A stretch of DNA of 64,000 bases from Streptomyces sp. NRRL F-525 (GTDB lineage Bacteria > Actinomycetota > Actinomycetes > Streptomycetales > Streptomycetaceae). Each line of letters opens with the position of its first letter. Within the stretch, counting starts at the first letter, position 1. Positions 61,249-64,000 of this stretch are shown piece after piece. The position numbers and the translations under genes are program-made. The stretch spans positions 5,247-69,246 of the forward strand of contig NZ_JNXE01000045.1 of NCBI RefSeq assembly GCF_000716605.1, in the 5' to 3' direction. The notes beneath the pieces were generated by a model. That model was not told the origin of the DNA, did no database searches, and saw nothing but the letters and a program-made list of their open reading frames with translations.

Positions 61249-63267
61249 ATGACGAACCACAGCGAAACGACCGGATCAGCCGAAAATGGCGACATCGACC
61301 CCACCGCGTACGAGCGACACGGCGCCGAGCACCAGGTCACCCTGCGCTCGCCCGCCGAACTGGCCGACGCCCTGCCCTATCTGCTCGGGTACCGCCCCGA
61401 GGACAGCATCGTCCTCGTCGCCCTGCACGATCGGGGCGGCCGGGGCCGGTTCGGCGGCAGGGCCCGGCTCGGAATTCCCGCCGGCGCGGACGACTGGGCC
61501 TCCGTGGCACGGCAGTTGGCCCACGGCCTGGTGACGGGCAGCGAGCGCAGGGGAACCCGGCCCGAGCAGATGATCGCCTACGTCTGTCAGGAACCGGCGC
61601 CGGGAGAGTCGGGGCGCCAGGTCATGGAACGTCTGCGCCCGCTCGTGCAGAAGCTGCGCACCGAGTGCGGCCGCCTCGACGTGACCGTGATCGAGGCGCT
61701 CTGCATCTCGGACGGCCGGTTCTGGTCGTACTGCTGCCCGATCGAGGGGTGTTGCCCGGTCGACGGATCCCCGATGGGCCTGCCCGGCACCTCCGTACTG
61801 GCCGCTGCGGCGACCTACGCGGGACTTCAAGTGCGCGGCACGCTGAGGGAGTTGCGAGCCAGGCTGCAGCCCTGGGAGACGGCTCTGGCGCTTCGGCAGG
61901 AAGTCGCGCTGGACGCCGCCGGTATGACCCTGGTCCCCAGGATCCTCGATGACGCCAGCCGCGGGGACGTGGCGCAGGAGACCTTGGATCTGGCCCGGCG
62001 GATCATGAGGCGATTCGCCGCGGCATCGCACGTGTCCGGTGCCCTCCACGCGGACTTCCGCGACGACGCGCTGCTCGCCCACGACGAGGCCGCCACGCTG
62101 ATCCTCGGCCTCCAGGACCGCACGACCCGCGACCGCGCCGCCGAGTGGATGGAGGGCGACGACGCGGTACCGGCCCTGCGCCTCTGGCGCGCGTTGGCCC
62201 GCCGCTGCGTCGGACCGTACGCCGAACACGCCGCGGCCCCTCTCACGCTGGCCGGCTGGGTCGCCTGGTCGACCGGCGACGACCTGGAGGCCAGGGAAGC
62301 CCTGGCGATGGCCCTGGGCGCGGACCCCGACTACCTGTTCGCCCGCCTCTTGCACCAGGCCTGCAACGAGGGCCTGGACCCGGAGTCGATCCGGCGGTGT
62401 CTGCGTGCGGAGCGGGTGGGGCGGGTGGAGATTACGGAAGGTGGAGAGGCGCCGGGCGCCGGGAGGGTGACGGGGGTTGGAAGTGCGGTGGGAGCCGGTG
62501 TAGCGGCGGGAGTTGGAGATAGGGCTGGAGTCGGTGGAGCGGCGGGAGTTGGAAAAGCGGCGGGAGCTGGAGCAAGGACAGGAGCCGGAGGGGCGGCAGG
62601 AGTTGGGGGAGCGGCGGGAGTTGAGGGAGTGGCGGAGGTTGGAGAAGGGACACGAGCCCGTGGGGCGGCGGGAGTTGGAAAAGCCGCGGGAGCTGGAGGG
62701 GCGACGGGGGTTGGAGAAGCAGCCAGCATCGGAGAGGTAACCGGAGTTGGGGGAGCTGCGGGCGCCGGAGAGGTGACGGGCGCTGGAGGGTCTGCGGGCA
62801 TCGGAGGCGCGCCGGGAATTGGAAGGGCAGCGGGAGCCGGAGGAGCGGCCGGAGCCGGAGGAGCGACGGGAGTTGGAAGCGCGGCCGGAGTCGGAAGCGC
62901 GGCCGGAGTCGGAGAGGCAACGCCCGCTGGAGGGCTTGCCGACGGCCCGGAGGTCGCCGACGGTTCCGCACAGCCCGGCGCGACCGGTCCCGGCGACGGC
63001 CCGGCACCGGAGGCTTCCGCCCCCGCAGCCCCTCGTCGTCGGCGCCGCACCCGAACCGCCGACGGAGCCGAAGGCCGTCCCCATCCCTCGGGCGTGAACG
63101 GCCGTCGATCCGGCACCGACGGATCCCGTCCGCGCACACCGGCGCAGGGCACCGCACGCCCCGGCAGCACACGGCCGCGTACCTCTGGGAAGGCCGATGC
63201 GCGGCGCTACGACACCTGCTCGGAGACGCCGCAGCCTGGGAGCAACGGCATTGAGGGGGACGGGTGA
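61249..63267 (+). CDS. DUF4192 protein with a long Gly/Ala/Val repeat tail
   Basis: A 672-residue protein. The DUF4192 domain covers residues about 25-390 (VTLRSPAELADALPYLLGYRPEDSIVLVALH ... WVAWSTGDDLEAREALAMALG ... DPDYLFARLL), an uncharacterised actinobacterial family. Residues about 397-560 are a repetitive tail of Gly, Ala, Val and scattered Glu/Lys, with units such as AAGVGGAAG, followed by a Pro/Arg-rich end of 100 residues. ATG 61249 (MTNHSETTG) is preferred over 61159 as it begins the domain. The tail is unusual in length and probably arose by repeat expansion. Confidence 0.82.
   Translation: MTNHSETTGSAENGDIDPTAYERHGAEHQVTLRSPAELADALPYLLGYRPEDSIVLVALHDRGGRGRFGGRARLGIPAGADDWASVARQLAHGLVTGSERRGTRPEQMIAYVCQEPAPGESGRQVMERLRPLVQKLRTECGRLDVTVIEALCISDGRFWSYCCPIEGCCPVDGSPMGLPGTSVLAAAATYAGLQVRGTLRELRARLQPWETALALRQEVALDAAGMTLVPRILDDASRGDVAQETLDLARRIMRRFAAASHVSGALHADFRDDALLAHDEAATLILGLQDRTTRDRAAEWMEGDDAVPALRLWRALARRCVGPYAEHAAAPLTLAGWVAWSTGDDLEAREALAMALGADPDYLFARLLHQACNEGLDPESIRRCLRAERVGRVEITEGGEAPGAGRVTGVGSAVGAGVAAGVGDRAGVGGAAGVGKAAGAGARTGAGGAAGVGGAAGVEGVAEVGEGTRARGAAGVGKAAGAGGATGVGEAASIGEVTGVGGAAGAGEVTGAGGSAGIGGAPGIGRAAGAGGAAGAGGATGVGSAAGVGSAAGVGEATPAGGLADGPEVADGSAQPGATGPGDGPAPEASAPAAPRRRRRTRTADGAEGRPHPSGVNGRRSGTDGSRPRTPAQGTARPGSTRPRTSGKADARRYDTCSETPQPGSNGIEGDG
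62440..62930 (+). repeat. degenerate short tandem repeats coding the Gly/Ala tail
   Basis: About 490 bases of degenerate repeats built on GGAGTTGGA and GCGGCGGGAG units. The same stretch is open in two other frames, giving an Arg/Glu/Leu-rich frame and a Pro-rich minus-strand frame, both typical by-products of repeats. It encodes the tail of the DUF4192 protein. Confidence 0.7.
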
Positions 63268-63734
63268 TCAATGGTTGGGGGAGTGGCAGGCCGCCCCGCC
63301 GGTCCAGTGGTCGGCCCGGTGCGTTCGGAGCTTGGTTCCACGCTTGGCTCCACCGGGGCGTCCGGCGGCTGACGGCGACTCCGCAAGCGGTCAGCGTCCC
63401 CAGCGCGCGGGCTGACGCCGGACTTGCTGCTGGACTTGCCGAGGTGCACGCGGCGCGAGAAACGGGCGCGTGCGGCCGACGGACCGGGCACCGGTTCGGC
63501 GGACGCCGGGACCGGGGGACCGGCGCCAATTGTCCGCCCCCTTCGTCCCCCGCACCGCGCCGCCATTCGGTCGGCTTCCCAGGCAGCGGGCGTGACCACG
63601 AGGAGCCCGGTTCCGTTCACCTGAGTGGCGGAACGCCTGAACGGGCCGTGTCGCCGGACAGCCCTTGTCCTCCCGGAACCGTCCATCCGGCGCCGCACAC
63701 GTCTGAGGCGCACAGAGCGCAGAAGAAGCCGCCC
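63268..63734. other. intergenic region, no gene seen
   Basis: About 470 bases. A minus-strand frame across it lacks a start signal and codes an Arg-rich peptide. I see no hairpin above background or RNA gene. The A/T content rises slightly near 63592-63625. Confidence 0.4.
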
Positions 63735-64000
63735 ATGCATCAGCCGACTCCGCCCTCCGCCGCCGACGACGACCGCCCCGACTCTGTCGACCCCGAGCCG
63801 CGCCCGAGTCGGGCCACCAACTCATCGCCGCCGTACGGGAGCACGAGCCCGGCACAGCCGTACCGCGGCACCGACTCCGCGCCGCCACACACAGGCACCG
63901 CTGATCCCGAGCCCCCGCCGCAACCGTCCCATCCACCGGCAGAAGGGCGGGCACCCGGCCAGATCCGCCGCCCACCCCTACTCCCACCCCCGCCCCCACC
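63735..64000 (+). CDS. proline-rich N-terminus of an unidentified protein, runs off the right edge
   Basis: From ATG 63735 a frame stays open to the right end (88 complete codons). It begins MHQPTPPSAADDD and continues rich in Pro, Ser, Asp and Arg, the composition of disordered N-terminal regions of Streptomyces membrane or regulatory proteins. No domain is visible yet. The ribosome site is weak (AGAAGAAG). It may be a real gene's start, but the sequence available is too short to name it. Confidence 0.4.
   Translation, partial: MHQPTPPSAADDDRPDSVDPEPRPSRATNSSPPYGSTSPAQPYRGTDSAPPHTGTADPEPPPQPSHPPAEGRAPGQIRRPPLLPPPPP

Noticed and set aside
1..64000. CRISPR arrays, insertion sequences, prophage genes, rRNA and tRNA
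   Set aside because: I saw no spaced direct repeats of the right length, no transposase, integrase or phage proteins, and no RNA gene signatures in any gap.

Overview
The window is chromosomal DNA from a high-GC actinomycete, almost certainly a Streptomyces. Codon third positions are overwhelmingly G or C, GTG and TTG starts are common, many promoters have a TAnnnT -10 box only 6-9 nt before the start codon (leaderless mRNAs), and the gene order recA-recX ... gluABCD/gluRK ... miaB ... miaA ... dapF ... RSH ... hflX ... dinG ... lexA | nrdR-nrdJ ... rnhB ... recQ is, from memory, the conserved core arrangement of S. coelicolor. I found no rRNA, tRNA, CRISPR array, insertion sequence or prophage.

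Layout. 1-6.2 kb: end of an AraC regulator, azlCD amino-acid exporter, a toroid-like hypothetical protein, DUF3046, an AI-2E-family membrane protein, a membrane protein, a RibD-type reductase and a tiny secreted protein. 6.3-8.6 kb: recA-recX behind two stacked DNA-damage promoters. 8.8-13.7 kb: an ArsR-like regulator coupled to an FtsX-type permease, then an orphan sugar-binding lipoprotein. 13.7-16.5 kb: a Cys-rich leader peptide, cysteine dioxygenase and rhodanese, then an FAD monooxygenase. 16.7-22.5 kb: the gluABCD glutamate ABC transporter divergent from gluR-gluK. 22.6-30.3 kb: TAXI-type binding protein, MazG-like protein, miaB, a dioxygenase-like protein, two small proteins, miaA, a membrane protein and dapF. 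30.6-36.3 kb: RSH enzyme, M1 metallopeptidase and hflX. 36.4-38.9 kb: two paralogous secreted serine proteases, one interrupted by an in-frame stop. 39.4-42.2 kb: a reduced siderophore (NIS) cluster. 42.4-49.5 kb: dinG, lexA, nrdR-nrdJ. 49.7-56.0 kb: small accessory genes and a TetR/MFS efflux pair with two matching operators. 56.1-64 kb: rnhB, two hypothetical proteins, a recQ helicase with a ComF-like tail, a DUF4192 protein with a long Gly/Ala repeat tail, and an ORF running off the right edge.

How it fits together. The unifying theme is genome maintenance: recA, recX, lexA, dinG, recQ, rnhB, and the NrdR-controlled ribonucleotide reductase. The LexA-type box is visible at recA and lexA. 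A second motif, TTGTCAGTG-N8-TAnnnT (the RecA-NDp motif, assigned to PafBC control in mycobacteria), is visible at recA, and in variant form at dinG, recQ and, unexpectedly, the AI-2E-family gene. Three of these four place the -10 box 6-9 nt from the start codon, predicting leaderless, damage-inducible messages. This shared promoter architecture is the most interesting system-level signal I see.
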